A stretch of DNA of 64,000 nt from an uncultured Tateyamaria sp. Lineage in GTDB: Bacteria > Pseudomonadota > Alphaproteobacteria > Rhodobacterales > Rhodobacteraceae. A program made the position numbers and the translations under genes. The notes under the pieces were generated by a model. That model saw nothing but the letters and a program-made list of their open reading frames with translations, did not search any database and was not told the DNA's origin. The DNA lies in NCBI GenBank assembly GCA_905480645.1, contig CAJQRC010000010.1, positions 124,001 to 188,000 on the forward strand. Reading direction: 5' to 3'. Below, piece by piece: positions 9,161 through 18,847 of the stretch (the first letter of the stretch is position 1; the number at the start of each line of letters is the position of its first letter).

Positions 9161-10198
9161 ATGAATATCTCACATAAATTTTTTGCCAGTATGGTAGGGG
9201 TAGCATCATTTTTTATATGTTCTGTTGGCATGGCGCGAGCGCAAGAAGTGACGCTCAGTATGCACCAATTTTTGCCTGCCCAAGCCAATGTCCCTAAATT
9301 AATATTAGACGTTTGGGCCGACAATGTAGAAGAGGCTTCAGGCGGAAGGATCAAGATAGACCGGTATCCCTCCATGCAGTTGGGTGGGCGCCCTCCTGAA
9401 CTCATGGACCAAGCTATTGACGGTGTCGCTGATATTATTTGGACTGTTGTCGGTTATACGCCTGGCCGTTATCCGAGAACGGAGGTTTTTGAACTACCTT
9501 TCATGATGACCAATGCTAGGGCAATGTCGTCTGCATATTGGCACATGTTTGAAAAACATATGAAAGACACAGAATTTAAAGATGTTCATGTTCTTGGAAC
9601 CTGGGTGCATGGCCCTGGAATGATTCATGTCAAGAAAGAGGTAAAAAGCCCTTCTGATATGCAAGGACTCAAAATACGTGGTGGTTCACGCACTGTGAAT
9701 AATTTACTTGAAAAAATGGGTGCAACGCCTGTGGGTATGCCAGTACCTGCAGTGCCTGAAGGCCTTAGCAAAGGTGTGATTGACGGCACTACTATTCCTT
9801 GGGAAGTAACTAGTGCATTGAAAATCCCAGAGCTCGTTGAGAATCACACTGAATTTGAAGGTAATGCGCTTTATGTTCTGACATTTGTTCTCGCGATGAA
9901 CAAAGACCGATACTCTGCTATGCCGACCGATTTGCAAAAAGTAATTGATGATAATTCAGGACTTCAGTTCAGCATTTTCGCGGGTGGAACCCAGGCCGAT
10001 GCTGATGGTCCTGCACGCCAAATAGCAAAGGATAGGGGAAACAATATTGTAACTGTTTCTGGCAGTGATCTGGATGCTTGGATTGCTTTGTCACAGCCTA
10101 TTTATGATGAATGGATTCTAGACATGAGTGAGAAAGGTATAGATGGTAAAGCGTTGATTGACGAAGCACGTACTTTAATGGGGGAATATGACAACTAA
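9161..10198 (+). CDS. dctP: TRAP transporter substrate-binding protein (DctP family)
   Basis: This is the periplasmic receptor of a tripartite ATP-independent transporter, which uses an ion gradient to import organic acids. A Sec signal peptide covers about residues 1-26 (hydrophobic core then MARAQ). The mature part has the DctP fold, with the LKIRGGSRTVNN segment carrying the Arg that normally clamps a substrate carboxylate, followed by the GVIDGTTIPWE helix. The ATG has AGAGGGA just upstream. The sequence is not the classic C4-dicarboxylate DctP, so the substrate is open. It starts the P-Q-M operon. Confidence 0.9.
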   Translation: MNISHKFFASMVGVASFFICSVGMARAQEVTLSMHQFLPAQANVPKLILDVWADNVEEASGGRIKIDRYPSMQLGGRPPELMDQAIDGVADIIWTVVGYTPGRYPRTEVFELPFMMTNARAMSSAYWHMFEKHMKDTEFKDVHVLGTWVHGPGMIHVKKEVKSPSDMQGLKIRGGSRTVNNLLEKMGATPVGMPVPAVPEGLSKGVIDGTTIPWEVTSALKIPELVENHTEFEGNALYVLTFVLAMNKDRYSAMPTDLQKVIDDNSGLQFSIFAGGTQADADGPARQIAKDRGNNIVTVSGSDLDAWIALSQPIYDEWILDMSEKGIDGKALIDEARTLMGEYDN

Positions 10199-10251
10199 GC
10201 ATTTGATGAGGTTATTGAATATTTTTACACTGCCCCCATCTTGATGAAGAG

Positions 10252-10827
10252 ATGAATATGCAAAGTTTAGTAAAATTTATGTCGCTTGGATCAGCGCTTG
10301 TTGGAGGAGTAGTATTACTTGGTCTGATAGGACTTAACACATTGTCAATAATTGGTCGTGGACTTTCTAAGCTAGGCCATGCGCTTGTGGGGGGTGATTG
10401 GATGCCGGTATTGGGCAATACATTGGTGGTCAGTGGTATTGACGAGATTAAAGGAACGTATGAATTAACTGAGTCAGGCGTTGCCTTTGCAATATTTTCT
10501 TTTTTATCAGTTTGCCAATTTTATGGTGCACACGCTACGGTAGACGTTTTTACGTCTCGATTGCCTCGAAGTACATTAGCTTGGGTGCGTGCATTTTGGG
10601 AAATTATTTTATCCATTACAATTTTATTTATTACCCTAAGGCTCTATGATGGCATGCAGCGCTATCTAGGGAATGGAGAGACCACTCTGTTCTTGCAATT
10701 TCCGGTCTGGTGGTCATACGGCGCTTGCGTCATTGCGGCGAGCATCGCCTCTATTACTGCTGTATATTGCGCTTCTGCCCGGATTATTGAAGCTTCCACT
10801 GGCAACTCTATTTTGCCAGAAGGTTGA
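10252..10827 (+). CDS. dctQ: TRAP transporter small membrane subunit (DctQ family)
   Basis: DctQ is the small four-helix membrane subunit that pairs with DctM. Its 191 residues contain four hydrophobic segments, roughly 8-33, 76-96, 112-132 and 152-175. Between the second and third lies the FTSRLPRSTLAWVRAFWEI pattern seen in DctQ proteins. It is slightly longer than average because of an insert after the first helix. It lies 53 bases after dctP and ends three bases before the dctM start, so all three are almost certainly co-transcribed. Confidence 0.88.
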   Translation: MNMQSLVKFMSLGSALVGGVVLLGLIGLNTLSIIGRGLSKLGHALVGGDWMPVLGNTLVVSGIDEIKGTYELTESGVAFAIFSFLSVCQFYGAHATVDVFTSRLPRSTLAWVRAFWEIILSITILFITLRLYDGMQRYLGNGETTLFLQFPVWWSYGACVIAASIASITAVYCASARIIEASTGNSILPEG

Positions 10828-10830
10828 AGC

Positions 10831-12186
10831 ATGGAATATTTTCTCGACCTTCTGCCTTTTTCCAACATGAGCCGACTTGAATTAGGCTTCTGGTCTTTTC
10901 CCATCTTGCTGTGCCTGATTCTCATCCGAGCACCTATTGGACTTGCTATGCTGCTATGCGGCTTTGGTGGTTGGTATTTTGCTATGAATGGCAACCCTAC
11001 ACCACTGTTGGCAAAACTAAAGTCGGAAACTTACTCAACCTTTTCCAATTATTCGTTGACTATCATTCCAATGTTCTTGCTGATGGGGCAGTTTGCGACG
11101 TTGTCCGGGATGTCGACTGCACTTTTCAAAGCCGCAGAGAGCTTTCTGGGACACCGAAAAGGTGGTGTCGCTATGGCTGCTGTCGGTGCGTGCGCAGGTT
11201 TCGGAGCAATTTGCGGCTCATCTTTAGCTACCGCGGCTACTATGAGCCGTGTGGCATTACCCGAGCTGAAACGTTATGGGTATTCGGGTGGTTTTTCCAA
11301 TGCGACTTTGGCTGCTGGTGGCACTTTGGGTATTCTAATTCCCCCCTCAGTGATACTTGTAATTTATGCTATTATAACCGAGCAAAATATTGCCAAGTTA
11401 TTTCTGGCAGCATTCATTCCAGGTATTTTGGCGGCGCTAGGTTATGTGATTACTATATCAGTTTACGTGCGTATATTTCCAAAATCAGCAGGTACCAAAG
11501 CGCGTGTTCCTTTGATTGAATGTTGGAAAGCCTTGGGTGCTACCTGGCCGGTTTTGACTATCTTTGGTATCGTGGTAGGTGGAATTTACGCTGGTTGGTT
11601 TACTCCAACGGAAGCTGCAGCAATAGGAGCTGCGGGTACTGGTTTTATTGCATTTCTAGGTGGGAAATTAAATTGGAGTATTTTGGCTGAAGCGCTTGTA
11701 AGCACTGCTAAAACTACCGCAATGATCTTTTTTATCGTACTTGGAGCTGCATTCTATAACGGATTTTGTGCTTTATCTGGCGTTCCTCATTATATTGCAG
11801 ATATTGTTCTAAAACAGGATTTTAGTCCAATGCTAATTCTATCCACTATTCTCCTTTTTTACCTAGTTTTTGGCTGTCTGATGGATAGTCTTTCTATGAT
11901 TTTACTGACTGTCCCTATCTTTTTCCCTATTATTTCAGTTCTTGATTTTGGCATGTCTTTGGAACATGTCGCAATTTGGTTTGGTATTCTTGTACTGATT
12001 GTAGTCGAGGTGGGTTTGATTACACCGCCTGTTGGAATGAACCTTTTTATCATTAATGCAATGGACCGTGAAACACCAATGATTGAAACCTATAAAGCCG
12101 TAATCTTTTTTGTTGGATCAGATATTGTGAGAGTGGCTATTTTGGTTATGTTCCCAACGATAACTTTGTTTTTGTTGCCGAAGTGA
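10831..12186 (+). CDS. dctM: TRAP transporter large permease subunit (DctM family)
   Basis: DctM is the transport subunit: 451 residues with about 11-12 membrane segments. Typical motifs are visible: GAICGSSLATAATMSRVALPEL, the GTLGILIPPSVILVIY hairpin, GWFTPTEAAAIGA, and LITPPVGMNLF near the end. The first two and the last belong to the conserved re-entrant/ion-binding regions of the family. Start ATG at 10831. The operon ends here; the nearest terminator on this strand is 264 bases further on. Confidence 0.93.
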   Translation: MEYFLDLLPFSNMSRLELGFWSFPILLCLILIRAPIGLAMLLCGFGGWYFAMNGNPTPLLAKLKSETYSTFSNYSLTIIPMFLLMGQFATLSGMSTALFKAAESFLGHRKGGVAMAAVGACAGFGAICGSSLATAATMSRVALPELKRYGYSGGFSNATLAAGGTLGILIPPSVILVIYAIITEQNIAKLFLAAFIPGILAALGYVITISVYVRIFPKSAGTKARVPLIECWKALGATWPVLTIFGIVVGGIYAGWFTPTEAAAIGAAGTGFIAFLGGKLNWSILAEALVSTAKTTAMIFFIVLGAAFYNGFCALSGVPHYIADIVLKQDFSPMLILSTILLFYLVFGCLMDSLSMILLTVPIFFPIISVLDFGMSLEHVAIWFGILVLIVVEVGLITPPVGMNLFIINAMDRETPMIETYKAVIFFVGSDIVRVAILVMFPTITLFLLPK

Positions 12187-12531
12187 GAGCCATAAAAGTC
12201 AGCATATAATTTCAAAATTTAACCAGCTTTGACTTTCTAAAATTGGTTAAACAGATGTGTCTCTAGGACTTCTCGAGTTTGGAGATTTCCATGCTGCTGG
12301 ATGCAATGGCATATTGATTTATTATAATTTTTCATTTCGGCGTTCTACCTAAATAATTTGTAACAGTCCAAGTATGGATTAGTGTAGATATGTTTTTTAA
12401 GGAGCTGAGACAACCTAATCTTGGTATTCTTCAGTTCTTTAGAAATTACAAAGGGGCCAAAAATTGTGGCCCCTTTTGATTTTTATTTGGTAGTTTCTGG
12501 CGAAACTAGTTAGCCCTCAGACTAATAAATT
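12187..12531. other. 3' region of the TRAP operon, possible small RNA locus
   Basis: No protein-coding frame is convincing. A TATAAT sequence lies at 12323-12328 and a strong terminator hairpin at 12450-12476. Together they could bracket an RNA of about 150 bases on the plus strand, or the region may simply be a long dctM 3' untranslated tail. Confidence 0.35.
12450..12488 (+). terminator. Rho-independent terminator
   Basis: A perfect 10-base-pair stem, AAAGGGGCCA (12450-12459) and TGGCCCCTTT (12467-12476), closes a seven-base loop. It is followed on the plus strand by TGATTTTTATTT. On the minus strand the tail is poor in T, so it acts mainly for plus-strand transcripts. Confidence 0.75.
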
Positions 12532-14193
12532 TTAGGTCCAGAAGAGTTGTTCGGGTCGAATCTCGAATGAGATATGATGCCCTCCGCCTTCAAGGCCTTC
12601 TTTAGTGTGGTTATATAGTGAGCGCCAATAAGGTTGAATTGTTACGCCTTCATTTTGTACTAATGTCTCTCCTTTAGCCATTAGAGCGCGCCGGGCTTCA
12701 AGGTCAGGCGTCGCCAAAGCTTCTGCCAAAATACTGTCAAATTCATCATTAGCCCACCCGAATTCATTCCATGCTTCACCGCTGCGGTAAGCAAGTGCCC
12801 AAACCTGAACACCCAGAGGGCGGTGGTTCCAATTTGTGGATGAAAACGGATATTTAGCCCAATCGTTCCAGAAGGTGGAACCGGGCAGAATGGTTCGTCT
12901 GACCTTTAATCCAGCGTCTCGTAGTTGAGCTGCTACTGCGTCGGTAGTGTCTTTACGCCAAGCGTCATCAATAGATATCAGTTCGTGCTCAAAGTCACCC
13001 ATACCGGCCTCAACCATAAGAGCTTTGGCTGCTGGGGCGTCTACTTTTTGGGCTGGTAGCTTAGCATATTCTGGATGCATTGGACCCACATGGTGATTTT
13101 CGGCAGGTATGCCGCGCCCTGAATACCCCAGTTCTAGGAGAACAGCATTATCCACAGCCATCGAGATGGCCTGCCGCACCCGTTTATCTGCATATGGTTT
13201 AATGCCATCTATCTCGGCTATTTGATTGGGACGAATTACAATCGTAGACGCGGTGACCACCTCATTGTTAACCCAACCATCCAGCGTATCGAAGATATCA
13301 ATGAATTCTCCTTCGATCGAATAGGTCATATCAACCTCGTCTGCTTCGGCTGCGGCCACAAAGGCCGCTGGATCTGTACCATAGTCAATGTACTCAATAC
13401 GATCCAAAAATGCTCCATTTCTGTGGTTCCACCAAGTATGATTATTATTTTTAATTAAAACGCCTTTGACACCAACTTCAAGATTCTCAGGTAGGTATGG
13501 ACCTGTTCCAATTGGGTTTGTCAGCACTGTATCTGCAGTAAAAGAGCTATGTACGATTGCGGCTGGATAGTCTGCCATTCCTGGAATCAAAGAGATATCA
13601 GCAGTTGGTAGATTTAGCTGGACAGTCTGACTATCTATAATTTCTATGGTACCATCGATTGCCTTATTTGTATCTGGATCGATTAATGTTGCAAAACGGC
13701 CTGCCATCGAATTGCCTTCGACGTCTTTATCACACCAAAGCTCAATGTTGCGCGCGACATCTTCAGCAGTAAAGTCATCACCATTGTTCCACTTGACGCC
13801 TTTTCGCACGTTCAGTGTATAGGTTTTGGCATCTTCGCTGATTTCCCAGCTCTCTATCAATTTGCCTGTGAATGTGCCGTCATTTTCGTAGTGCACTAAA
13901 TATTCTAGCCAACCGCGTGAAAAGTTTGAAATTTGGGGCCAGTCATAAGTCCTTGGATCTTTAAGTGCGCGGACTTCTTGCAGAATTCTTACAGTACCGC
14001 CCTCTTTGGCGTGTGATGCAGCTTGTGCTGGAGCGGTGAGACCTAGCATGCTGTAAGCTGTTGCAGTACTTGCGCCAAATGCACTGGCCAAAGCCAAAAA
14101 TTCGCGGCGCCTTACTGCATCTTTTTTAGCATGTGCTGCTGAATTTTCGATAAACTTTGGTAACGGTTTACCTGTGTGGCTTAAGTGTGTCAT
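12532..14193 (-). CDS. ABC transporter substrate-binding protein, peptide/nickel (SBP_bac_5) family, Tat signal
   Basis: This is a periplasmic binding protein of the DppA/OppA type, 553 residues. The start is ATG 14193, which has AGGAAG in good position; an upstream in-frame ATG at 14256 lacks support. The N-terminus carries a twin-arginine signal ([10 protein letters not shown] then a hydrophobic core ending APAQA), implying export in folded form. The SBP_bac_5 pattern is clear: [32 protein letters not shown] and the C-terminal [10 protein letters not shown]. No permease or ATPase gene is beside it, so it is an orphan receptor within this window. The ligand is not predictable. Confidence 0.88.
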   Translation of the reverse strand: MTHLSHTGKPLPKFIENSAAHAKKDAVRRREFLALASAFGASTATAYSMLGLTAPAQAASHAKEGGTVRILQEVRALKDPRTYDWPQISNFSRGWLEYLVHYENDGTFTGKLIESWEISEDAKTYTLNVRKGVKWNNGDDFTAEDVARNIELWCDKDVEGNSMAGRFATLIDPDTNKAIDGTIEIIDSQTVQLNLPTADISLIPGMADYPAAIVHSSFTADTVLTNPIGTGPYLPENLEVGVKGVLIKNNNHTWWNHRNGAFLDRIEYIDYGTDPAAFVAAAEADEVDMTYSIEGEFIDIFDTLDGWVNNEVVTASTIVIRPNQIAEIDGIKPYADKRVRQAISMAVDNAVLLELGYSGRGIPAENHHVGPMHPEYAKLPAQKVDAPAAKALMVEAGMGDFEHELISIDDAWRKDTTDAVAAQLRDAGLKVRRTILPGSTFWNDWAKYPFSSTNWNHRPLGVQVWALAYRSGEAWNEFGWANDEFDSILAEALATPDLEARRALMAKGETLVQNEGVTIQPYWRSLYNHTKEGLEGGGHHISFEIRPEQLFWT

Positions 14194-14557
14194 TTTCACT
14201 TCCTGTAAATTGAATTTCCTATTTGCCTGAATAGTGAGCTGCTTACCATATTGCACTGTGAGCCTTGGCCGCTCGGGATGTGCAAATGCCCCGACAGTGG
14301 ATTGCCAGACTAGGATTGATGTACCAAAGAAACCTAAGGGCTATGTAATACGCAATAAAATTAAATGTGACGACATACTTTTTAAAATTAGCTACCAATC
14401 TGGTTCATAATTTTATCGAAGCTTGAGCCTTATTAGGATGTGAAAACACTTTACATTTTTTGAAAAAATACCTGAAGGCGCACCCTTTTTTAAAATGTAC
14501 CTACTGATCAGTAGATTTTGGAGTTTGATATTCCATAAAAAATTCTTTAGTAAAATT
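14194..14557. other. Intergenic region with a 14-base palindrome
   Basis: The region separates the 5' end of the orphan binding-protein gene from the 3' end of mipZ. The one notable element is the perfect palindrome CTACTGATCAGTAG at 14501-14514, which has operator-like symmetry. No gene is visible. Confidence 0.45.
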
Positions 14558-15367
14558 CTAAAAATTTACTTTTATGTCTGGTAGACTCAGTGCTTTGATT
14601 AGTTCACGCAATTCCTGTCTGGCAGCAACATTCGATATGTTTAACTGCTTTATTCCTATATCTTTCAGGTCAAGCAATGTAAGGCCACGTGGAAAGAGCT
14701 CTCGAAAAATCACACGTTCTGAAAAACCTGGGGCAATTCTAAATCCAATTCTTTTGGACAATATTTTAATTGCACGCTCCATTTTTCTTTTGTTGACCAT
14801 ACGCTGCGCCCCCACTCGGTTACGTATTACGATCCAGTCTATAGGTTTTAGTTTCGATTGAGCGCGCATTTGCCGTGCGCTCCAAACCATCTCTGAATAT
14901 ATGGATGGTCCAAGAATTTTCTCACCGTTGACGTCGATTTGCGCTAGTAAATCAAAATCAATAAAACTGTCGTTAAGTGGTGTGATAAGTGTATCCGCTT
15001 GAGAATGTGCGGTTTGGCTTAAATGAGTGTGCGATCCGGGGCAGTCTATTATAATAAAGTCATTATTGGGTTTCAGCTTGGCAATCGCTAAATGCAGTAT
15101 TTCATCATTAACGTTATTGTCTATTTTTAGTTTTGCACCCTGATTTTTTTTTAATTCATATAACTCAGGGCTGTGCATGTCTATATTTGTTTGTGCAAGG
15201 AATCTTGCTCTGTTCTCGATGTAACGACCGAAGGTTCTTTGCCGCAGATCCAAATCAAGAGCAATTATTTTATAACCCATCCGGGCTAGGGCGGTTGCTA
15301 AATGCATCGACACAGTTGATTTACCGGCGCCACCCTTTTCATTACCTACAACGACGATATGCGCCAT
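14558..15367 (-). CDS. mipZ: Cell-division site regulator MipZ (ParA/MinD-like ATPase)
   Basis: MipZ forms a gradient from ParB at the chromosome origins and inhibits FtsZ, placing division at midcell in alphaproteobacteria. The 269-residue protein opens with VVVGNEKGGAGKSTVSMHLA, containing a deviant Walker A (K11 and K16). The LDLDLRQRTFGRYIENR segment is the MipZ hallmark that separates it from ParA and MinD. The switch II region is IIIDCPGSHTHLS. It is usually monocistronic, and so here: it is divergent from edd, with 185 bases between the starts. Confidence 0.93.
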   Translation of the reverse strand: MAHIVVVGNEKGGAGKSTVSMHLATALARMGYKIIALDLDLRQRTFGRYIENRARFLAQTNIDMHSPELYELKKNQGAKLKIDNNVNDEILHLAIAKLKPNNDFIIIDCPGSHTHLSQTAHSQADTLITPLNDSFIDFDLLAQIDVNGEKILGPSIYSEMVWSARQMRAQSKLKPIDWIVIRNRVGAQRMVNKRKMERAIKILSKRIGFRIAPGFSERVIFRELFPRGLTLLDLKDIGIKQLNISNVAARQELRELIKALSLPDIKVNF

Positions 15368-15552
15368 ACTTGTTACCCATAAAATTATTTTGAATATTTG
15401 TTGAATGGTACAAACCGCTCATTTTAATATTTTATAAGGTTTGGTTTTTATATTGAAAAGCACTTGTGGATGTACAACAGTATGTTTTTGATGTTAGCGC
15501 TACCATTGAAGTCATACTATTACCTTTACTTGGAAGTAAAATAGGAAAACTC

Positions 15553-17364
15553 ATGCCCTTGCACCCAACCCTCGAACGCGTAACTGAGCGTGTTGTCGAA
15601 CGCAGCGCACCTAGCCGTGATAGATACCTTGCTCGAATGCTTAATGCCAAATCTCAAGGTCCTGCTCGGGCGCATTTGTCCTGTAGTGGTCAGGCGCATG
15701 CGTCTGCGGCATCTGGCTCAGATAAAGAACGCCTCGCAGAAGCTTTAGTGGGTAATTTAGGTGTAATTACGTCGTACAACGACATGTTGTCAGCCCATCA
15801 GCCTTTTGAACGTTATCCAACACTTATCCGTGATGCTATTCGGGTGGCTGGCGGTACGGCACAGGTTGCCGGCGGTGTCCCTGCTATGTGTGATGGCGTT
15901 ACACAGGGTGAGGCAGGTATGGAATTAAGTTTATTTTCAAGAGATGTAATTGCTTTGGCGACTGGTGTTGCGCTTAGCCACAATACCTTTGATGCCGCAG
16001 TTTATCTTGGAGTTTGTGACAAAATTGTGCCTGGCCTAATAATTGCGGCACAGAGCTTTGGCCACCTACCTGCCGTCTTCCTGCCCGCAGGGCCAATGGA
16101 AAGTGGTTTGCCAAATGATAAAAAGGCTAAAGTTCGTCAAAATTTTGCTGTAGGCCTAGCCACCCGCAAAGAATTATTGGCTGCTGAAATGGCTGCTTAT
16201 CATGGCCCGGGAACTTGCACTTTTTATGGTACAGCTAATACTAATCAAATGTTGATGGAATTTATGGGGCTACATTTGCCTGGTTCTTCATTTGTGAACC
16301 CAAATACTGATTTGCGTGATGCATTAACGATTGAGGGAGCAAAACGATCGTTGTCTTTGTCTGCTTTAGGTAACCACTATACTCCAGTATGTGATGTGCT
16401 CGACGAAAAAGCTTTTGTTAATGGGATTGTGGGTTTGAATGCTACGGGTGGTTCAACAAACTTGTTGATTCACTTGATTGCTATGGCGCGAGCTGGTGGG
16501 ATTATTTTAGATTGGGAAGATTTTTGTGACCTCTCCGAGATAACGCCTTTAATCGCTCGGGTTTATCCTAACGGCATGGCGGATGTGAATCAGTTCCATG
16601 CTGCAGGTGGCCTGAGCTGTGTGATTGGGCAACTGCTCAGCGCGGGGCTATTACATGAGGACACCAAAACCGTTGCTGGAAGGGGATTAGAAAATTATAC
16701 TGCTGAACCGAAATTAGTTGATGGAGCCCTTGAATGGCGTCCTAGTTCATTTTCTAGTTTAAATAATGCTATAATACGCCCAGTTATAGAGCCTTTTCAG
16801 TCAACGGGAGGGCTAAGCCGTTTAGTTGGTTCACTTGGTACTGGCGTAATGAAGATTTCTGCTGTTGCGCCTGAACATCGAATAGTTCAAGCACCTTGTC
16901 GAGTTTTCCATGACCAAGATGCTGTGAAAGCTGCCTTCAAAGCTGGAGAATTGGAAGGAGATTTGATCATTGTTGTTCGCTTTCAGGGACCGAGAGCGAA
17001 TGGAATGCCAGAGTTGCATAGCTTGACCCCGCTGATGGGAATTATGCAAGGTCGTGGACAAAAAGTTGCTTTAGTTACAGACGGGCGTATGTCTGGCGCC
17101 TCTGGCAGGATACCGTCTGCAATCCACGTCTGCCCTGAAGCATTGGATGGTGGCCCAATTGCTAAGTTGCAGAATGGAGATGTTTTGCTTGTGGATGCTG
17201 TGACTGGTTTGTTGGAGATTATAACTAAAGGTGTTTTAGATCGTCCAACAGCGGCCACGGGTCTTAAGGACAATACGCATGGTGTAGGGCGCGAGTTGTT
17301 TATGACATTTCGGGAGGCTGTCGGATCGGCTAATACTGGAGCAACAATATTTAAGGATTTTTAA
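15553..17364 (+). CDS. edd: 6-phosphogluconate dehydratase
   Basis: Edd dehydrates 6-phosphogluconate to KDPG, the first committed step of the Entner-Doudoroff pathway, using an Fe-S cluster. An upstream in-frame start at 15466 exists. ATG 15553 (MPLHPTLERV) has AGGA seven bases ahead and gives exactly 603 residues, as in E. coli. IlvD/Edd family motifs include AMCDGVTQGEAGMELS, GTCTFYGTANTNQMLMEFMG, GLNATGGSTNLLIHL and VTDGRMSGASGRIPSAIHV. eda begins two bases after the stop. Confidence 0.96.
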   Translation: MPLHPTLERVTERVVERSAPSRDRYLARMLNAKSQGPARAHLSCSGQAHASAASGSDKERLAEALVGNLGVITSYNDMLSAHQPFERYPTLIRDAIRVAGGTAQVAGGVPAMCDGVTQGEAGMELSLFSRDVIALATGVALSHNTFDAAVYLGVCDKIVPGLIIAAQSFGHLPAVFLPAGPMESGLPNDKKAKVRQNFAVGLATRKELLAAEMAAYHGPGTCTFYGTANTNQMLMEFMGLHLPGSSFVNPNTDLRDALTIEGAKRSLSLSALGNHYTPVCDVLDEKAFVNGIVGLNATGGSTNLLIHLIAMARAGGIILDWEDFCDLSEITPLIARVYPNGMADVNQFHAAGGLSCVIGQLLSAGLLHEDTKTVAGRGLENYTAEPKLVDGALEWRPSSFSSLNNAIIRPVIEPFQSTGGLSRLVGSLGTGVMKISAVAPEHRIVQAPCRVFHDQDAVKAAFKAGELEGDLIIVVRFQGPRANGMPELHSLTPLMGIMQGRGQKVALVTDGRMSGASGRIPSAIHVCPEALDGGPIAKLQNGDVLLVDAVTGLLEIITKGVLDRPTAATGLKDNTHGVGRELFMTFREAVGSANTGATIFKDF

Positions 17365-17366
17365 TT

Positions 17367-18011
17367 ATGATGACTGCAAAAGCTGCGGCTTCTCACGTTC
17401 GTGAAATCTGCGAATTGGCTCCAATTATACCGGTTCTAGTAGTGGATGACGCAGTCCATGCTAAAACCTTAGCAGAAGCCTTAATTATGGGCGGCTTACC
17501 TGTTTTGGAAGTAACATTGCGTACGCCTGTAGCATTTGACGTGATCGCAGAAATGGCTTCCGTGCCGGATGGCGTTGTTGGTGCTGGTACTCTTATAACG
17601 CCTGATGACGTCAAGGCTGCAAAAGCAGCAGGCGCTCAATTTGGTGTGTCTCCTGGGGCAACTGATGCATTGATTGCCGCCTGCGAAGCAGAAGGATTGC
17701 CCCTATTGCCTGGAGCAGCAACTGCAACTGAAGCAATGGCACTTTTGGCGCGAGGCTATGACATGCAAAAATTTTTTCCTGCTGAAGCGTCTGGAGGCGT
17801 TCCCGCATTAAAAGCTATCGGCGGACCCTTATCTCAAATCTCTTTCTGCCCTACAGGCGGGATTGATTCATCTAATGCAGATAGCTACTTGCGTTTACGC
17901 AATGTAATCTGTGCTGGAGGCAGTTGGGTTGCTCCTAAGGACAAGGTTCTTGAGGGTGATTGGGCTGGTATCACGACTTTAGCCGGTAACGCTGCAAAGC
18001 TTAAGTGTTAA
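17367..18011 (+). CDS. eda: 2-dehydro-3-deoxy-phosphogluconate (KDPG) aldolase
   Basis: Eda cleaves KDPG to pyruvate and glyceraldehyde-3-phosphate, completing the Entner-Doudoroff route begun by the adjacent edd. In the 214-residue sequence, IPVLVVDD begins the barrel, Glu in LEVTLRT is a catalytic residue, GAGTL follows, and the Schiff-base Lys is K135 in MQKFFPAE. The phosphate-binding FCPTGGID is intact. Two consecutive ATGs (17367, 17370) make the exact start ambiguous by one residue. AAGGA lies inside the end of edd. zwf and pgl are not adjacent. Confidence 0.96.
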   Translation: MMTAKAAASHVREICELAPIIPVLVVDDAVHAKTLAEALIMGGLPVLEVTLRTPVAFDVIAEMASVPDGVVGAGTLITPDDVKAAKAAGAQFGVSPGATDALIAACEAEGLPLLPGAATATEAMALLARGYDMQKFFPAEASGGVPALKAIGGPLSQISFCPTGGIDSSNADSYLRLRNVICAGGSWVAPKDKVLEGDWAGITTLAGNAAKLKC

Positions 18012-18150
18012 ACTTAACGATTAATTTAAAGTTACTTTTGGTCTTTATACGAAATTAAACGCTAAGTTTTCTACGTGAAAATTAGTATAACTCTTGAAAA
18101 CTATAAAAGGTTGCAAATAAAAACTATGGCTTATGTTTAACAGCCTTGAC

Positions 18151-18178
18151 AAAAGGCCACTAAAAATTTTAAGCGGCC
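18151..18178 (-). terminator. Terminator of the ffh-rpmE block
   Basis: On the minus strand, GGCCGC and GTGGCC form a six-pair stem with one G-U (18155-18160 with 18173-18178) around an AT-rich loop, followed directly by TTTT (18154-18151). It lies 26 bases downstream of the rpmE stop, as expected for the end of this transcript. Confidence 0.6.
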
Positions 18179-18203
18179 TACCGTTACCATTTAGAGGCTT
18201 GGA

Positions 18204-18425
18204 TTAAAAACCAAGGCCAGCATATTTATTTTTAAACTTCGAGACACGACCGCCTGTGTCCAGAAGACGGGACGTACCACCAGTCCACGCTGGATGTACA
18301 GATGGATCAATATCAAGCGCGAGTTGATCGCCTTCTTTTCCCCAAGTGGATCTCATTTCCACTACCGTACCATCAGTCATCTTAACGTTGATAGTGTGAT
18401 ATTTGGGGTGAGTATCGGCCTTCAT
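18204..18425 (-). CDS. rpmE: 50S ribosomal protein L31
   Basis: This is L31 of the large ribosomal subunit, which bridges the subunits. The 73-residue sequence begins [19 protein letters not shown] and ends [16 protein letters not shown]. It has no Cys, so it is the zinc-free form of L31 common in alphaproteobacteria. Its ATG overlaps the rplS stop (ATGA), so the two are translationally coupled. It is the last gene of the block. Confidence 0.95.
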   Translation of the reverse strand: MKADTHPKYHTINVKMTDGTVVEMRSTWGKEGDQLALDIDPSVHPAWTGGTSRLLDTGGRVSKFKNKYAGLGF

Positions 18426-18808
18426 GCGTTTGTTCCTTCAGGCTTGGGTTTATAATTTGTAACCTCTGCGATGCGGGCAGATTTACCACGGCGAGTTCGC
18501 AAGTAATAAAGTTTTGCACGCCGTACGCGGCCACGTTTAACGACGGTTATCTTATCAATGTTGGTCGAATAAAGAGGGAATACACGCTCAACTCCCTCGC
18601 CAAACGAAATCTTTCTTATACAAAACGATGCCGCGATACCATGACCATTGTTGCGTGCTATACAAACGCCTTCATAGTTCTGAACACGCGTTCGGGTGCC
18701 TTCAGTCACTTTGAAACCCACACGAACTGTGTCACCGGCCTTGAAGTCAGGAATATCCGCTCCGAGGGAGGCGATTTGTTCCGCCTCAATTTTTGCGATC
18801 AGATTCAT
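18422..18808 (-). CDS. rplS: 50S ribosomal protein L19
   Basis: L19 sits at the 30S-50S interface. The 128 residues contain [25 protein letters not shown] and the hallmark [33 protein letters not shown]. The ATG follows AGGAGTGATCACCA. Immediately upstream, a hairpin (18831-18847) covers the stop codon of a short ORF, suggesting leader or coupled control. rpmE overlaps its 3' end by four bases. Confidence 0.96.
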   Translation of the reverse strand: MNLIAKIEAEQIASLGADIPDFKAGDTVRVGFKVTEGTRTRVQNYEGVCIARNNGHGIAASFCIRKISFGEGVERVFPLYSTNIDKITVVKRGRVRRAKLYYLRTRRGKSARIAEVTNYKPKPEGTNA

Positions 18809-18830
18809 TGGTGATCACTCCTATCAATGC

Positions 18831-18847
18831 TCGTGGTTTATCCACGA
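18831..18847 (-). promoter_or_regulatory. Hairpin spanning the stop codon upstream of rplS
   Basis: A perfect six-pair stem, TCGTGG / CCACGA, with a five-base loop lies 22 bases before the rplS start on the minus strand. It contains the TAA of the short ORF at 18838-18975, so a ribosome finishing that ORF would melt it. There is no T-tract, so it is not a simple terminator. Confidence 0.5.
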
